Counted from the first letter of the stretch, positions 18,885 to 27,936 are shown. The stretch: 64,000 bases of DNA from an uncultured Sphingomonadaceae bacterium (GCA_947494305.1 CANLUL010000002.1:367727-431726), one strand, 5' to 3'. Program-made: numbers and translations. Notes: generated by a model not told the origin, from the sequence alone.

Positions 18885-19426
18885 ATCATATCGTGGCGGA
18901 TATGCCCTTTTATCACTTCGCGCATATTCTCGGCATCCGCAGTTGCCAAACCGGGCAGAATGACGATGCTATTGTGGGTGCCAGCCGTGTGAACGATCAA
19001 TGTGGAGAGTCCAAAGGATCGTTGCAACGGCCCTTGGGCAACATCAAGATGCTGGATGCGATTAAAGGGAACGATCGTATCCGTGCGCCAAAGGAAGCCG
19101 CGCAATACCCGCAGTTGTTCGGTGCCCATATCGTAACCCCAGCGGCGATAGATGCGATGCGGGAGGATTAGGACGGATATTAGGGCGAAAAATACTGCCA
19201 CACCGATCAGATATCCACCGGGAAGATGCAGTTCTCTTTGAAGGAAATATTCGCCCACTACAGCCAGTATTAGAACTATTGCAGCACGAATAGCAGCGCG
19301 CAATCGAATGAGAGATTTCTGTGGTGGATGTAGCGGCGTCAGTCCCTGATTAAATGCGCGAGTTTTGTCGACCGTCATCTGTTCCAGAATTTCTTGATCG
19401 GAAGTATTGGTTTTTATATCGGTCAT
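18881..19426 (-). CDS. PH-domain membrane protein, YdbS type
   Basis: The 181-residue protein has a soluble N-terminus, two membrane helices at about 45-90, and one bPH2 domain (YRRWGYDMGTEQLRVLRGFL, then IVPFNRIQHLDVAQGPLQRSFG and STLIVHTAGTHNS). This is the single-domain YdbS partner of the three-domain YdbT-like protein encoded next. Stop and start codons overlap (ATGA type), which points to coupled translation and a stoichiometric complex. Function in Gram-negatives is not established. Confidence 0.88.
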   Translation of the reverse strand: MTDIKTNTSDQEILEQMTVDKTRAFNQGLTPLHPPQKSLIRLRAAIRAAIVLILAVVGEYFLQRELHLPGGYLIGVAVFFALISVLILPHRIYRRWGYDMGTEQLRVLRGFLWRTDTIVPFNRIQHLDVAQGPLQRSFGLSTLIVHTAGTHNSIVILPGLATADAENMREVIKGHIRHDMI

Positions 19427-19478
19427 TGGTGCTGTTATGACGAAGCGATGTTATGCAGGCAAGATGGAGATTTGATGG

Positions 19479-20456
19479 CTATTTCGAGGGAATTAGCCAT
19501 CGCATAAGATTTACGTACAGATTGGCATTGTCATTGTCTGGATTTGAAATCGTAACATAGACTTTTTCCGTTTCATCAAAAGTGAATATAAAGTTGCGGA
19601 ACATCCCTTGGTCAGCACTGATTACAACCCGGCCACTGCCAAAATTGAATCCAATCACGCCCGCATAGTTGTCTGATGTCTCGTACAATCCCCGTCGACC
19701 AGAATCTACCGAGCCTTTCGCATGGTTATGAGACCCATTTGGAAAGCGCAATATGGCATCTTTTTCCGAGCGATAAACTGCTGCTCCACACAGGTAGTCA
19801 ACTCTATTCACCGGCAACCCTTCTGCCAGTGCCGGATGGTTCTGGTTCACAAGACCTTGCTCCGGCGACATGCCGAAAAAATGCGAACAACGACCATTAT
19901 CGGGATCATTAAAACTCGGCGATTTTTCATGCCACACATATCCGTCTGCAAATTTGACGTTGAGCGCGTCAAGCAGCGGTCGCGCACCGCTGCCGTTGGG
20001 AAAATGGCTCAACGTGAGGAACAACGATCCGCCACCATCAATCCATCGCACAATATTTTCAACTTCATCGGCAGAGAGAGGAGACTGCCAAAGTTTTTCG
20101 CCGCTAGGTAGCTCAATCTTATTGTTGGGCAAGCCATGGATGATAAGAATATCAGTTTCAGTCAGTGCATCGGCATATGGCTGATCAGTTCTGGAGACTA
20201 TAAAGCCATCACGTTGCATGATGTCCAGCATCGCCCTGGCACCGGACGCTTCACGACTTTTGGAGTATATGGTGTTGTGATATTGATCGATGAGTACCCG
20301 GCTCTTGTGAGGAGAAGTTAGCGGCGTAAAGTCGTGAATAAACGCGCTGTCTTCAACGGTATCGGTAACCTGTTTTTTTTCGGCAAGCGAGGGCTGGATC
20401 ACAAAAACTGACAGGCACAAAAAAAATGCCAAGCGACCAGTAGTAATCAGATCCAT
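19479..20456 (-). CDS. Secreted DUF4350/ThuA-like protein
   Basis: The 325-residue protein has a signal peptide (RLAFFLCLSVFVIQPSLA) and then a glutamine-amidotransferase-like fold: HKSRVLIDQYHNT, ADALTETDILIIHGLP, VENIVRWIDGGGSLFLTLSHFP, GSGRVVISADQGMF, and a C-terminal NLYVNLMRWLIP. This order matches DUF4350 or ThuA-like proteins, where the domain normally senses or binds a ligand rather than hydrolysing glutamine. I see no class I catalytic cysteine. It is followed within about 50 bases on the same strand by the PH-domain pair, but a functional link is not evident. Confidence 0.65.
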   Translation of the reverse strand: MDLITTGRLAFFLCLSVFVIQPSLAEKKQVTDTVEDSAFIHDFTPLTSPHKSRVLIDQYHNTIYSKSREASGARAMLDIMQRDGFIVSRTDQPYADALTETDILIIHGLPNNKIELPSGEKLWQSPLSADEVENIVRWIDGGGSLFLTLSHFPNGSGARPLLDALNVKFADGYVWHEKSPSFNDPDNGRCSHFFGMSPEQGLVNQNHPALAEGLPVNRVDYLCGAAVYRSEKDAILRFPNGSHNHAKGSVDSGRRGLYETSDNYAGVIGFNFGSGRVVISADQGMFRNFIFTFDETEKVYVTISNPDNDNANLYVNLMRWLIPSK

Positions 20457-20466
20457 TTTCTTCCTC

Positions 20467-21468
20467 CTATGCGAGCGCCTTTTCCGCTTCGTCGGTTAGA
20501 GCTCTGATAATATCTACAACGCTCTCCTCGGCCTTGACCATACCAACCGATTGGCCAGCCATGACGCTGCCATATTCAACATCGCCATCGATCACCGCTT
20601 TACGAAGCGCACCGGCCCAAAAATGTTCAATCTGCAATTGTGCTTCGCCCATTTCGATTTCTCCGGAATCGAGTAGCTTGGCCACTTCAATTTGCTTGGC
20701 TGTAAATTCTTCAGTGCCCTTGTTCTTCAGTGCCCGAACCGGAATGACGGGCAAACGCGGATCAACTTGTACCGAGGTAATGGCATCACGGGCATTGCCG
20801 CGCATGAACGCCTTTTTAAAATCAGGATGCGCAATAGATTCATGCGCGCAGACAAAGCGTGTGCCGAGTTGAACACCGCTGGCGCCCATTTCCAGATAGG
20901 CAGCGATCATCTCGCCTGTGCCAATACCACCTGCAACAAACACCGGAAGTTGTTCAGCAATGTCAGGGAGGATTTCTTGCGCTAGCACAGAGGTGGCAAC
21001 CGGCCCGATATGACCGCCCGCTTCCATGCCTTCGATTACAATCGCATCGACACCCGAGCGGATGAATTTTTTGGCCAGCGCCATGGCCGGGGCAAAACAG
21101 ATCACCTTTGCGCCGGTTTCCTTGATCGCTTCCAGGCTGCCTTTGGGCGGCAGACCACCCGCCAGCACGACATGGCTGACTTGATGTTTCCCGCAGATGG
21201 CAATCAGGTCCATCAAATCGGGATGCATGGTGATCAGGTTGACCCCGAATGGCTTGCCGGTCAGCTTCCTGGTCTCGGCAATTTCTGTGTCGAGCAAATC
21301 CGGCGTCATTGCACCACAAGCAATCACGCCAAAACCACCGGCATTGGATATGGCGCTGACCAAATTACGTTCAGACACCCATGACATGGCGCCGCACATG
21401 ATTGCAGTTTCGCAACCGAGAAATTCCGTGCCGCGCTGCATGAGGTTCGATAGATTCGATTGGGTCAT
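20467..21468 (-). CDS. Nitronate monooxygenase-like flavoprotein (NPD family)
   Basis: This FMN-dependent TIM-barrel protein of the 2-nitropropane dioxygenase family shows TAIMCGAMSWVSERNLVSAISNAGGFGVIA at its N-terminus, then KPFGVNLITMHP, AIVIEGMEAGGHIGP with the usual active-site His, PVFVAGGIGTGEMIAAYLEMGASGVQLGTRF and a typical C-terminal region. The true start is probably the ATG at 21468 (333 residues), nine codons inside the open frame. It is followed directly by the DUF4350-like gene. Substrate is not predictable from sequence: family members oxidise nitronates or act in CoA-ester catabolism. A second, more divergent NPD protein is at 50877-51854. Confidence 0.85.
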   Translation of the reverse strand: MTQSNLSNLMQRGTEFLGCETAIMCGAMSWVSERNLVSAISNAGGFGVIACGAMTPDLLDTEIAETRKLTGKPFGVNLITMHPDLMDLIAICGKHQVSHVVLAGGLPPKGSLEAIKETGAKVICFAPAMALAKKFIRSGVDAIVIEGMEAGGHIGPVATSVLAQEILPDIAEQLPVFVAGGIGTGEMIAAYLEMGASGVQLGTRFVCAHESIAHPDFKKAFMRGNARDAITSVQVDPRLPVIPVRALKNKGTEEFTAKQIEVAKLLDSGEIEMGEAQLQIEHFWAGALRKAVIDGDVEYGSVMAGQSVGMVKAEESVVDIIRALTDEAEKALA

Positions 21469-21489
21469 GTCATTATTCTTTCCACAAAT

Positions 21490-21565
21490 CGTCATCCTGA
21501 ACTTGTTTCAGGATCTCCAGAGAATTCTCCGCCTTGGGAGATGCTGAACCGAGTTCAGCATGACG
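21490..21565. repeat. REP-like double-hairpin palindromic element
   Basis: Two 29-base halves (21490-21518 and 21537-21565) are inverted repeats of each other with 25 of 29 matches. Each half is itself a 6-bp hairpin with a five-base loop: CCTGAA/TTCAGG on the left and GCTGAA/TTCAGC on the right. Two differences form a compensatory pair in the stem and the other two lie in the loop. It fills the gap between lysC and the NPD gene. Elements of this look are common as dispersed intergenic repeats in sphingomonads, but I found only one copy in this window. Confidence 0.8.
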
Positions 21566-21573
21566 AACATAAA

Positions 21574-22842
21574 TTAAGTCGCATCCTCAGAATCCAGACC
21601 GTAAGCGGTATGCAATACACGCAGTGCGAGCTCGGTATAATCTTCCTCGATTAGCACGCTGACCTTGATCTCTGACGTTGTGATTGCCTGAATGTTCACA
21701 CCGCGATCGGCCAGCGCCTTAAACATGGTCGAGGCGATACCAGCATGGCTTTTCATGCCCACGCCAACCACCGATATCTTCGCAACATTGCTGTCGGAGA
21801 TCAGGCGATTATATCCGATATCGGGTTGCGCCGCTTCGAGCACTTGCATCGTTTTGTCCAAATCCACCGTCGGTGCCGTGAAGGTCACATCGGTCTCCCC
21901 CTTGTCGCGGCCGACATTCTGAACAATCATATCGACGTTAATCGCAGCTTCGGCCAGCGGTTCAAAAATATTGGCCACCGCACCCGGTTTATCGGGCACC
22001 CGGGTCAGCGTGATTTTCGATTCATTCTTGTCATGGGCGATGCCGGTAATCAGTTGGCGCTCCATATCATCTGTCTCCATTTCATCTTCGCTGATGATCA
22101 GCGTTCCGGGCAAGTCATCGGCGGTGTAGTTGACGCTTTCATCGGTAAAGGACGAGAGCACCTGAATGCGGACGCCTTCCTTCATCGCCAGCCCGACCGA
22201 GCGGGTTTGCAATACTTTTGCTCCGACACTGGCGAGCTCGAGCATTTCCTCAAAGGTTACCGTTTTGAGCTTGCGTGCCTTGGTCACAATCCGTGGATCG
22301 GTGGTATAAACGCCATCGACATCGGTATAAATGTCGCAGCGGTCCGCTTTTACCGCAGCAGCAATGGCAACGGCACTGGTATCTGATCCACCGCGGCCCA
22401 GGGTTGTGATACGCCCGTCTTTGCTAATACCCTGAAAGCCTGGAATGATGGCAATCTGACCGTCTTGCATGGATTGGATAAGGTCAGCGGCATCGATCGT
22501 TTCAATCCGCGCCTTGCTGTGCGATTCAATTGTCCGGATAGGCATTTGCCAGCCCAACCAACTGCGCGCCTTGGCGCCGAGTGATTGCAATGCGATGGAA
22601 AGCAATCCGGATGTTACCTGCTCTCCGGATGCGACGACCACATCATATTCGGCCGGATCATAGAGAGAGCTTGCCTCGCGGCAGAAATTGACCAGCCGGT
22701 CGGTATCACCGGCCATAGCCGACACAACAACCGCGACTTCATGCCCGGCGTCCGCCTGTTGTTTGACGATCTGCGCCACACGGCGGATGCGTTCAATGCC
22801 TGCCATCGACGTGCCGCCAAATTTCATCACAATACGTGCCAT
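21574..22842 (-). CDS. lysC: Aspartate kinase
   Basis: LysC phosphorylates aspartate, the entry step to lysine, threonine and methionine. From MARIVMKFGGTSMAG the protein is 422 residues. The kinase domain shows KFGGTSMAG, VVSAMAGDTDRLV, TLGRGGSDTSAVAIA and YTDVDGVYTTDPRI. Two ACT domains follow, in ITLTRVPDKPGAVANIFEPL and ISVVGVGMKSHAGIASTMF, so feedback control by lysine and threonine is likely. The frame is open upstream to 23028, but this extension runs into ubiG and carries no family sequence; I chose the ATG at 22842. It is divergent from ubiG with 67 bases between them. Confidence 0.95.
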   Translation of the reverse strand: MARIVMKFGGTSMAGIERIRRVAQIVKQQADAGHEVAVVVSAMAGDTDRLVNFCREASSLYDPAEYDVVVASGEQVTSGLLSIALQSLGAKARSWLGWQMPIRTIESHSKARIETIDAADLIQSMQDGQIAIIPGFQGISKDGRITTLGRGGSDTSAVAIAAAVKADRCDIYTDVDGVYTTDPRIVTKARKLKTVTFEEMLELASVGAKVLQTRSVGLAMKEGVRIQVLSSFTDESVNYTADDLPGTLIISEDEMETDDMERQLITGIAHDKNESKITLTRVPDKPGAVANIFEPLAEAAINVDMIVQNVGRDKGETDVTFTAPTVDLDKTMQVLEAAQPDIGYNRLISDSNVAKISVVGVGMKSHAGIASTMFKALADRGVNIQAITTSEIKVSVLIEEDYTELALRVLHTAYGLDSEDAT

Positions 22843-22909
22843 GAGCTGTGAATGATTCTTTCGTAAAAAAGGGCCTGAATAGGAACGGAAAGCCTGATAA
22901 AGAGGCACT

Positions 22910-23647
22910 ATGACAAAGGCAAGCACTGCAAATAGCACAATCAACCCCGATGAAGCCGCCCATTTTGGCGCATTGGCTGCAGATTGGTGGGATCCAAAGG
23001 GATCGTCGGCCATGCTGCATAAACTCAATCCGGTGCGACTGGGCTATATTCGGGAGCAGATTGACCTGCATTTCGATATTGATTCGTCTGAGCTGAGGCC
23101 GCTGACGGGCAAGCGTGTGCTTGATGTTGGGTGTGGGGCCGGATTGCTTTGCGAACCGCTTGCGCGTTTGGGAGCACAGGTTACCGGTCTGGATGCGGCA
23201 TCGGAAAATATCGCGGCGGCGAAAGCGCATGCAGAAGCGCAAGGGTTGAATATCGATTATCGTAATCAAGCCATCGAGCAACTGCCTGATACAGGCTTTG
23301 ATCTGGTCACATCACTTGAAGTGATTGAACATGTCGACGATCCGGAGGAGTTTGTTGCGGGACTGACGCGCGCCCTGTCCGATGAGGGCCTGATGATATT
23401 GTCGACGCCCAATCGCACCGCCAAGTCAAAGCTTTTGTTGGTCGAGATGGCTGAATTGGTCGGCCAGATTCCACGCGGTACGCATGACCATGACAAGTTT
23501 TTCACGCCTGAGGAGCTCGCCAAACTATTGGCCGCTGAAAGCATGGAGTTGATCGATACCACCGGGATTAACTTCAATCCGTTGCAAGGCTTTGAATTGT
23601 CGGATGACCTGTCGCTCAATTACCTGATGACCTTGCACCGGAAATGA
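22910..23647 (+). CDS. ubiG: Ubiquinone biosynthesis O-methyltransferase
   Basis: UbiG performs both O-methylations in ubiquinone synthesis. The 245 residues begin with the family signature DEAAHFGALAADWWDPKG and LHKLNPVRLGYIREQI, then the SAM-binding motif VLDVGCGAGLLCEPLARLG, the acidic strand-end VTGLDAA, and LVTSLEVIEHVDDPEEFV. The stop overlaps the start of the following acetyltransferase (ATGA). It is divergent from lysC, an arrangement common in alphaproteobacteria. Confidence 0.95.
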   Translation: MTKASTANSTINPDEAAHFGALAADWWDPKGSSAMLHKLNPVRLGYIREQIDLHFDIDSSELRPLTGKRVLDVGCGAGLLCEPLARLGAQVTGLDAASENIAAAKAHAEAQGLNIDYRNQAIEQLPDTGFDLVTSLEVIEHVDDPEEFVAGLTRALSDEGLMILSTPNRTAKSKLLLVEMAELVGQIPRGTHDHDKFFTPEELAKLLAAESMELIDTTGINFNPLQGFELSDDLSLNYLMTLHRK

Positions 23648-24087
23648 CAGACTCAATCCGCGTTTATCAAATAACCGATAAAGCTGCATGTCTCGGAATC
23701 TTCGACAGCAATACTCCCGACTTTTTCGATAGATCCGAACGGGATTTGCTATCCGATTTTCTGGACAGCCCGATAGGAGCCTATTTTGTAGTTGAACGCG
23801 TCGGAGTTGTTATCGGTAGCGGCGGATATGGAAAACAAGATGGCAGGCAGGCCGGGTTTACCTGGGGCATGGTACATCGGAGGCACCACGGTGAAGGATT
23901 GGGTCAACTATTGGCGGAATATCGGTTGTCTTCGATAGAGAAGTCCGGAGAATATTCGGAAATAGAGATTCACACGACGCCCAAAGTCGCTCCGTTTTTC
24001 GAAAAATTTGGTTTCGAATCTCGAAAAGTTAAACCGGATGGATTCGCACCGGGAATGGATCAGGTCCAGATGATCAAGCAGCTATGA
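23644..24087 (+). CDS. GNAT family N-acetyltransferase
   Basis: The 147-residue protein has the GNAT fold: FVVERVGVVIGSGGYG for strands 2-3, TWGMVHRRHHGEGLGQLLAEYRL with an acetyl-CoA-binding loop in place of the Q/RxxGxG/A motif (RRHHGEGLG), and APFFEKFGFESRKV near the end. The substrate cannot be told. It overlaps ubiG by four bases, so it is probably cotranslated, but a role in quinone synthesis is not implied. It converges on the glutathione transferase gene at 24127. Confidence 0.82.
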   Translation: MTDSIRVYQITDKAACLGIFDSNTPDFFDRSERDLLSDFLDSPIGAYFVVERVGVVIGSGGYGKQDGRQAGFTWGMVHRRHHGEGLGQLLAEYRLSSIEKSGEYSEIEIHTTPKVAPFFEKFGFESRKVKPDGFAPGMDQVQMIKQL

Positions 24088-24099
24088 TAGTCGGTTCTT

Positions 24100-24119
24100 C
24101 GAAACGCTATAGCATTTCG
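24100..24119. other. Inverted repeat between convergent genes
   Basis: CGAAACGCTA followed directly by TAGCATTTCG forms a 20-base dyad with one mismatched pair, in the 39-base gap between convergent genes. It has no spacer loop and no T run, so it may be a weak terminator or a protein site. I give it little weight. Confidence 0.35.
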
Positions 24120-24126
24120 GGGAGTA

Positions 24127-24798
24127 TCAAAAGTCGACCTTCTCATAGTGCTCTGGTGGGGTAATCACTTCCATGCGTTCCGACAGCAAGGGACGGAATG
24201 AAGGCCGTGATTTGAACATCTGATACCAGGCTTTGGTCTGCTCATGTCCGGTCCAATCGATCCCGCCCAGATAATCCGCGACTGACAATTGGGCCGCCGC
24301 CGCCAGATCGGCGAGGCTCATTGTCGCGCCGGCGAGCCAGCTGCGATGGTCGATCAGATAGTCTATATAATCCAGATGCACATTGGCCCGCCGCATAGCC
24401 TCGCGCAGAACCTTGGCATCGGGCGGCTGGCGGTGGATCAGACGCTTGTGCATGCGTTCATAAAGCATCGGTGCGGTGACATCACCGTAAAGCTGTTCAT
24501 CAAACCACGCGACCAGACGGCGAATTTCGGCTCGATTGGTTGCGGTGCCGTTGATCATCGGTGCTTTTTCAACCGTCTCTTCGACATATTCGCAGATCGC
24601 CATGCTATCGACCAATGTCGTCCCGCGTTGCGCATGTTTCATTACCGGCGTGCGACCTGCGGGATTCATGTCCAGAAAGTCGTCGCGCTGATCCCAGGGC
24701 GATTCGCGTACCAGTTCATAGGCGACCGACTTTTCGCCCAGAAGTAACCGGACTTTGCGTGAAAAGGGACAGAGGGGAAACTGGTAGAGTTGCCACAT
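24127..24798 (-). CDS. Glutathione S-transferase family protein
   Basis: The 223-residue protein has a thioredoxin-like N-terminal domain starting MWQLYQFPLCPFSRKVRLLLGE, with Cys10 in the active-site CPFS motif, the cis-proline segment NPAGRTPVMKH and the gamma-glutamyl-binding motif VDSMAICEYVEE. An all-helical C-terminal domain follows (ATMSLADLAAAAQLSVADYLGGIDW). A catalytic cysteine at the first turn is seen in omega- and beta-like GSTs that reduce or deglutathionylate. It is one of two GST-family proteins in the window and has no clear operon partner. Confidence 0.85.
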   Translation of the reverse strand: MWQLYQFPLCPFSRKVRLLLGEKSVAYELVRESPWDQRDDFLDMNPAGRTPVMKHAQRGTTLVDSMAICEYVEETVEKAPMINGTATNRAEIRRLVAWFDEQLYGDVTAPMLYERMHKRLIHRQPPDAKVLREAMRRANVHLDYIDYLIDHRSWLAGATMSLADLAAAAQLSVADYLGGIDWTGHEQTKAWYQMFKSRPSFRPLLSERMEVITPPEHYEKVDF

Positions 24799-24840
24799 AG
24801 ACTATGCTGATAGTCAGTTATTTTGCGTTGGGGAAGAGAA

Positions 24841-25278
24841 TTAGTCGAGCCGTTCCATACGCTCTTTCATTCGCTCGCCCAGGGCGCGGAGTTCAGGTAA
24901 AAATGCGCCAAATTCCGAAGCCATAAACCCCATCATCACCGTGCCCTGTCGCATCTTGTTTTCGATATTGCGATCAAAGTCCGGATCATCGCGCCGCGCC
25001 AGATCGCCGACCGTTGCATCCCGATCAATATCGGAAAACTCACGATCGCGGCGCATATTCTCGGGTATGGCTTTCTCAATCGAATGGGCAAACTCGCCGA
25101 TGGGCAATGCCATCATCGCACCCATAAAACCGCTCATCATCGAGGTTAGGCCGTCCTGAAATTCCGGATCATTGAGTTTTTCAATCATCTCTGATTCGGG
25201 ACCCTGTTCCGCGGCCAACGCTGGATTCGCCAACGCCATCGATACTGCAAGAATGGGCAGGGATAATAGTCGGCGCAT
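24841..25278 (-). CDS. Small secreted helical protein, unknown function
   Basis: The 145-residue protein has a signal peptide (MRRLLSLPILAVSMALANPALA). The mature part is helical and rich in Met and charged residues (LTSMMSGFMGAMMALPIGEF, NMRRDREFSDIDRD), with no cysteine and no recognisable catalytic motif. I recognise no named family. It shares the habit of the DUF2059-type secreted protein at 25900-26907 (short signal peptide, Met-rich helices), so a distant relation is possible but not shown. Codon use looks like its neighbours. Confidence 0.65.
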   Translation of the reverse strand: MRRLLSLPILAVSMALANPALAAEQGPESEMIEKLNDPEFQDGLTSMMSGFMGAMMALPIGEFAHSIEKAIPENMRRDREFSDIDRDATVGDLARRDDPDFDRNIENKMRQGTVMMGFMASEFGAFLPELRALGERMKERMERLD

Positions 25279-25400
25279 AGGTTTCCTCCGGTCAAAATTG
25301 CTGGAATAGCCTTAGATAACAAAATATGACTGAGTCAAAGCTGAACCAAAGCCACTCTATGACGCCCAAGCTGTAAACATATGTAACGCGTCAACATCAC

Positions 25401-25832
25401 CTAACCCGGCTGATAAATCGCCAGCCGATTTCCGGAGGGGTCAAGGCATTCAAAACGCTTGCCGCCGGGATATGCAAATATTGCGGCAACAATTTCCGCA
25501 CCCGTCGATTGCACTTGTGCAAAAGCCGCATCCAGATCATCGGTTTCAAATGTCGGCATTGGGGCAGGAGGACTATCTCCTGCTGCCAAACCAATCTCAA
25601 CCGCACCGCCTTCAACGGCTGCATATTCCGGACCATAGTCTGTGAACGCAAAGCCAAAGGCTTTTTCGTAAAAGGCCTTGCTGGCCGGCAAGTCAGCCGC
25701 TTTCATTTCCAGATAATTCGGGGTAATTTTCGGCATGATTGCTTCTCCACTGATGCTGCTTGTTGATGCCGAAACGCAACCAGGCAGACCCAGTAAGCCC
25801 AAACCAGCAACCACGACTCGACGATTTACCAT
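25401..25832 (-). CDS. Glyoxalase/VOC family protein, possibly a lipoprotein
   Basis: The domain from PKITPNYLEMKAADLPASKAFYEKAFGF to CLDPSGNRLAIYQPG is a single vicinal-oxygen-chelate domain of the glyoxalase or bleomycin-resistance type. From the ATG at 25832 the protein is 143 residues and begins with a basic then hydrophobic stretch ending in LLGLPGC, which looks like a lipobox. A second ATG at 25736 would give the bare 111-residue domain. I prefer the longer form because the lipobox is well placed. Enzymatic function cannot be assigned: the usual metal ligands are only partly visible. Confidence 0.75.
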   Translation of the reverse strand: MVNRRVVVAGLGLLGLPGCVSASTSSISGEAIMPKITPNYLEMKAADLPASKAFYEKAFGFAFTDYGPEYAAVEGGAVEIGLAAGDSPPAPMPTFETDDLDAAFAQVQSTGAEIVAAIFAYPGGKRFECLDPSGNRLAIYQPG

Positions 25833-25899
25833 GACGAGAAGGTTACAGTAGATAGGGGATCAAAACAAGAACATACGACTTCGATTATATCGGCTAACA

Positions 25900-26907
25900 C
25901 TATTTCTTGAGCTTTGCCTTTGCCTTTTCCCGGGCTTTTTCGAGCGCATCATAATAGGTGTTGAATGCCGCGTCCGATGCGGCTTCAAGTTTCTCGACCG
26001 CCTCACGATCTGCCGCTGTCCAATTTTCGGGATCGTTCCAGGCGGATTCTTCATCCAAGTCTTCCGCTATCTCTTCTGCTATCTCCGACAATTCCTCAAT
26101 ATCACCGCCGCCCATTGATCCGCGATCAATACCCATAAGTTCACTCATCTTGTCGAGTTCTTCGTCGCTCAAGTCGCTGAATTTCCGCGGTGGTGGTAAG
26201 TCTTCCGATCCTTTGGAGATGGCTTCCATTTCGCCGAAAAAGCGCTCCATGAATTTGGGCATCATTTCCATCGAGGCGGACATGACTTCCGGACTGGCAA
26301 AAATCCCCAGGCTCTCACCGGCGATCTTTGCACCGGATTCGGTTTCATAAAATGCCGCAACCGCTTCCAAATCTTTCGCAGAGAATCGCCGTGCATAGGC
26401 CTTGGCCATGCCGTCCCGAATAGATGGTTCAATATCGTCAGACAAATCAATCATGATATCGGTCAATTTGGTCATCATCGTGCGATTGCGCTGTTTATAA
26501 TAGGGATCCATGATCTCCATCAGATCAGACAATTTTGCGCCCTCTTTCAGTTTGATGTCTTCTTCCCCGACGCCAGCGAAATTGGCGATGACGGAAAGTG
26601 GTATTTGGTCGACCCCCTCCATCATCGGTTCGACCACTTTTTTGAAGGTTTCGGCCATGATCTTACGATAACTGCCTTTGGGAACCACGGCTTTAGCGAT
26701 GCGTTCCCCTTTTGCCAGAAGTGCTGGCTCAATGGGAGTATCGTCTTTTTCAATCACGTTCTGGAACATCTTTGTGAAGGCTTCCAGTTCATTTGCACCT
26801 TGTTCAGCGGGCGTTTCCACAGTTGCTTGTTGCTCGGTCTGTGCCAGAATCGGGCTGGAAAGCACCATGGTCGCTATGGCTGTACCTGCTAGTAAAAATT
26901 TTCTCAC
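25900..26907 (-). CDS. Secreted DUF2059-like protein
   Basis: I chose the GTG at 26907 because GGAG lies seven bases upstream and because it gives a clean signal peptide (VRKFLLAGTAIATMVLSSPILAQ). The product is 335 residues, helical and very acidic near the end (DIEELSEIAEEIAEDLDEE), with a lysine-rich tail KAREKAKAKLKK. The segment YARRFSAKDLEAVAAFYETESGAKIAGE is the DUF2059 core. Members are periplasmic and of unknown function. It is divergent from uppP, with 221 bases between them in which I see no other gene. Confidence 0.7.
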   Translation of the reverse strand: MRKFLLAGTAIATMVLSSPILAQTEQQATVETPAEQGANELEAFTKMFQNVIEKDDTPIEPALLAKGERIAKAVVPKGSYRKIMAETFKKVVEPMMEGVDQIPLSVIANFAGVGEEDIKLKEGAKLSDLMEIMDPYYKQRNRTMMTKLTDIMIDLSDDIEPSIRDGMAKAYARRFSAKDLEAVAAFYETESGAKIAGESLGIFASPEVMSASMEMMPKFMERFFGEMEAISKGSEDLPPPRKFSDLSDEELDKMSELMGIDRGSMGGGDIEELSEIAEEIAEDLDEESAWNDPENWTAADREAVEKLEAASDAAFNTYYDALEKAREKAKAKLKK

Positions 26908-27128
26908 GCTCGTTCTCCAAAACCAAATAGAAATGAGTAATCTTGCAACCTCTTTTTCAGTTATTTTGGTGGTACGCAATTGTTTATGCATATGTTTGGC
27001 AACATCACCGTTGTCACTAAACTGGTGAATACAAGACTGAACTGACGGACAATCTCGCCCACTTTTTCAGGCGACAGCGCGTTTTGAACAAGCTAATGGG
27101 CGACTAATCCATTCCTACAGGGCCCGTT

Positions 27129-27923
27129 ATGACCTTTCTCCAAATGTTACTGCTCGCTGTTGTTCAGGGCGTTACCGAGTTTTTACCGATTTCATCTTCG
27201 GGGCATTTGATTCTGCTGCCGGTTTTCACCGGCTATGCCGATCAAGGGCCGATGATAGACATAGCGGTTCACGTAGGGTCGTTACTCGCGATCATCACCT
27301 ATTTTTTCAAAGATGTGGTGTCATTGGGAAAAGGCGGCTTTGCTAGCATTGGAATCGGTCAGGCTCCGGCTGAACGGCGGCTTTTTTGGTGGATTATCAT
27401 TGGTACCATTCCCGCGGTCATTGTTGGGCTTTTCCTGAAAACTGGGGGATATCTGGATGGCTTCCGCAGCACCACTTTGGTTGCGGTGAATCTGATTATC
27501 TACGGCATCTTGCTGGGATTAGCGGATCATTTCGGAAAGCAGGTCAAATCTTTTGAAGATATGACGTTGAAAGATGGCATCATCGTGGGATTGGCGCAGG
27601 CGCTGGCTTTGATACCGGGGACCAGCCGGTCAGGTGTCACAATGACTGCCGCTCGTTTCCTAGGTTATAGCCGGGTCGAAGCAGCGCGTTTTTCATTCCT
27701 GCTTTCCATTCCGGCCGTTGCAGGTGCCGGGGTCTTGATTATCCCGGATTTAATGGAAGCCAGCGGAGAGCTGCTCAAAGAGGCTTTGATTACCGGCGTG
27801 CTGACATTCATTGCCGCTTTTGCAACCATGACCTTCTTGATGCAATTTCTGAAAAAAGCATCGATGCTGGTGTTTGTGGTCTACCGCGTCGCTATGGGTA
27901 TCGCGCTGCTAGCTTTCTTCTGA
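27129..27923 (+). CDS. uppP: Undecaprenyl-diphosphatase (BacA type)
   Basis: UppP dephosphorylates undecaprenyl pyrophosphate on the periplasmic side so the lipid carrier can be reused in peptidoglycan synthesis. The 264-residue protein is nearly all membrane helix and shows both signature regions: QGVTEFLPISSSGHLIL at residues 13-29, and IPGTSRSGVTMTAARFLG. Both are intact. It is a single-gene unit that converges on the gene at 27937 with only 13 bases between stops. Confidence 0.95.
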   Translation: MTFLQMLLLAVVQGVTEFLPISSSGHLILLPVFTGYADQGPMIDIAVHVGSLLAIITYFFKDVVSLGKGGFASIGIGQAPAERRLFWWIIIGTIPAVIVGLFLKTGGYLDGFRSTTLVAVNLIIYGILLGLADHFGKQVKSFEDMTLKDGIIVGLAQALALIPGTSRSGVTMTAARFLGYSRVEAARFSFLLSIPAVAGAGVLIIPDLMEASGELLKEALITGVLTFIAAFATMTFLMQFLKKASMLVFVVYRVAMGIALLAFF

Positions 27924-27936
27924 CACTTTGGAATGA

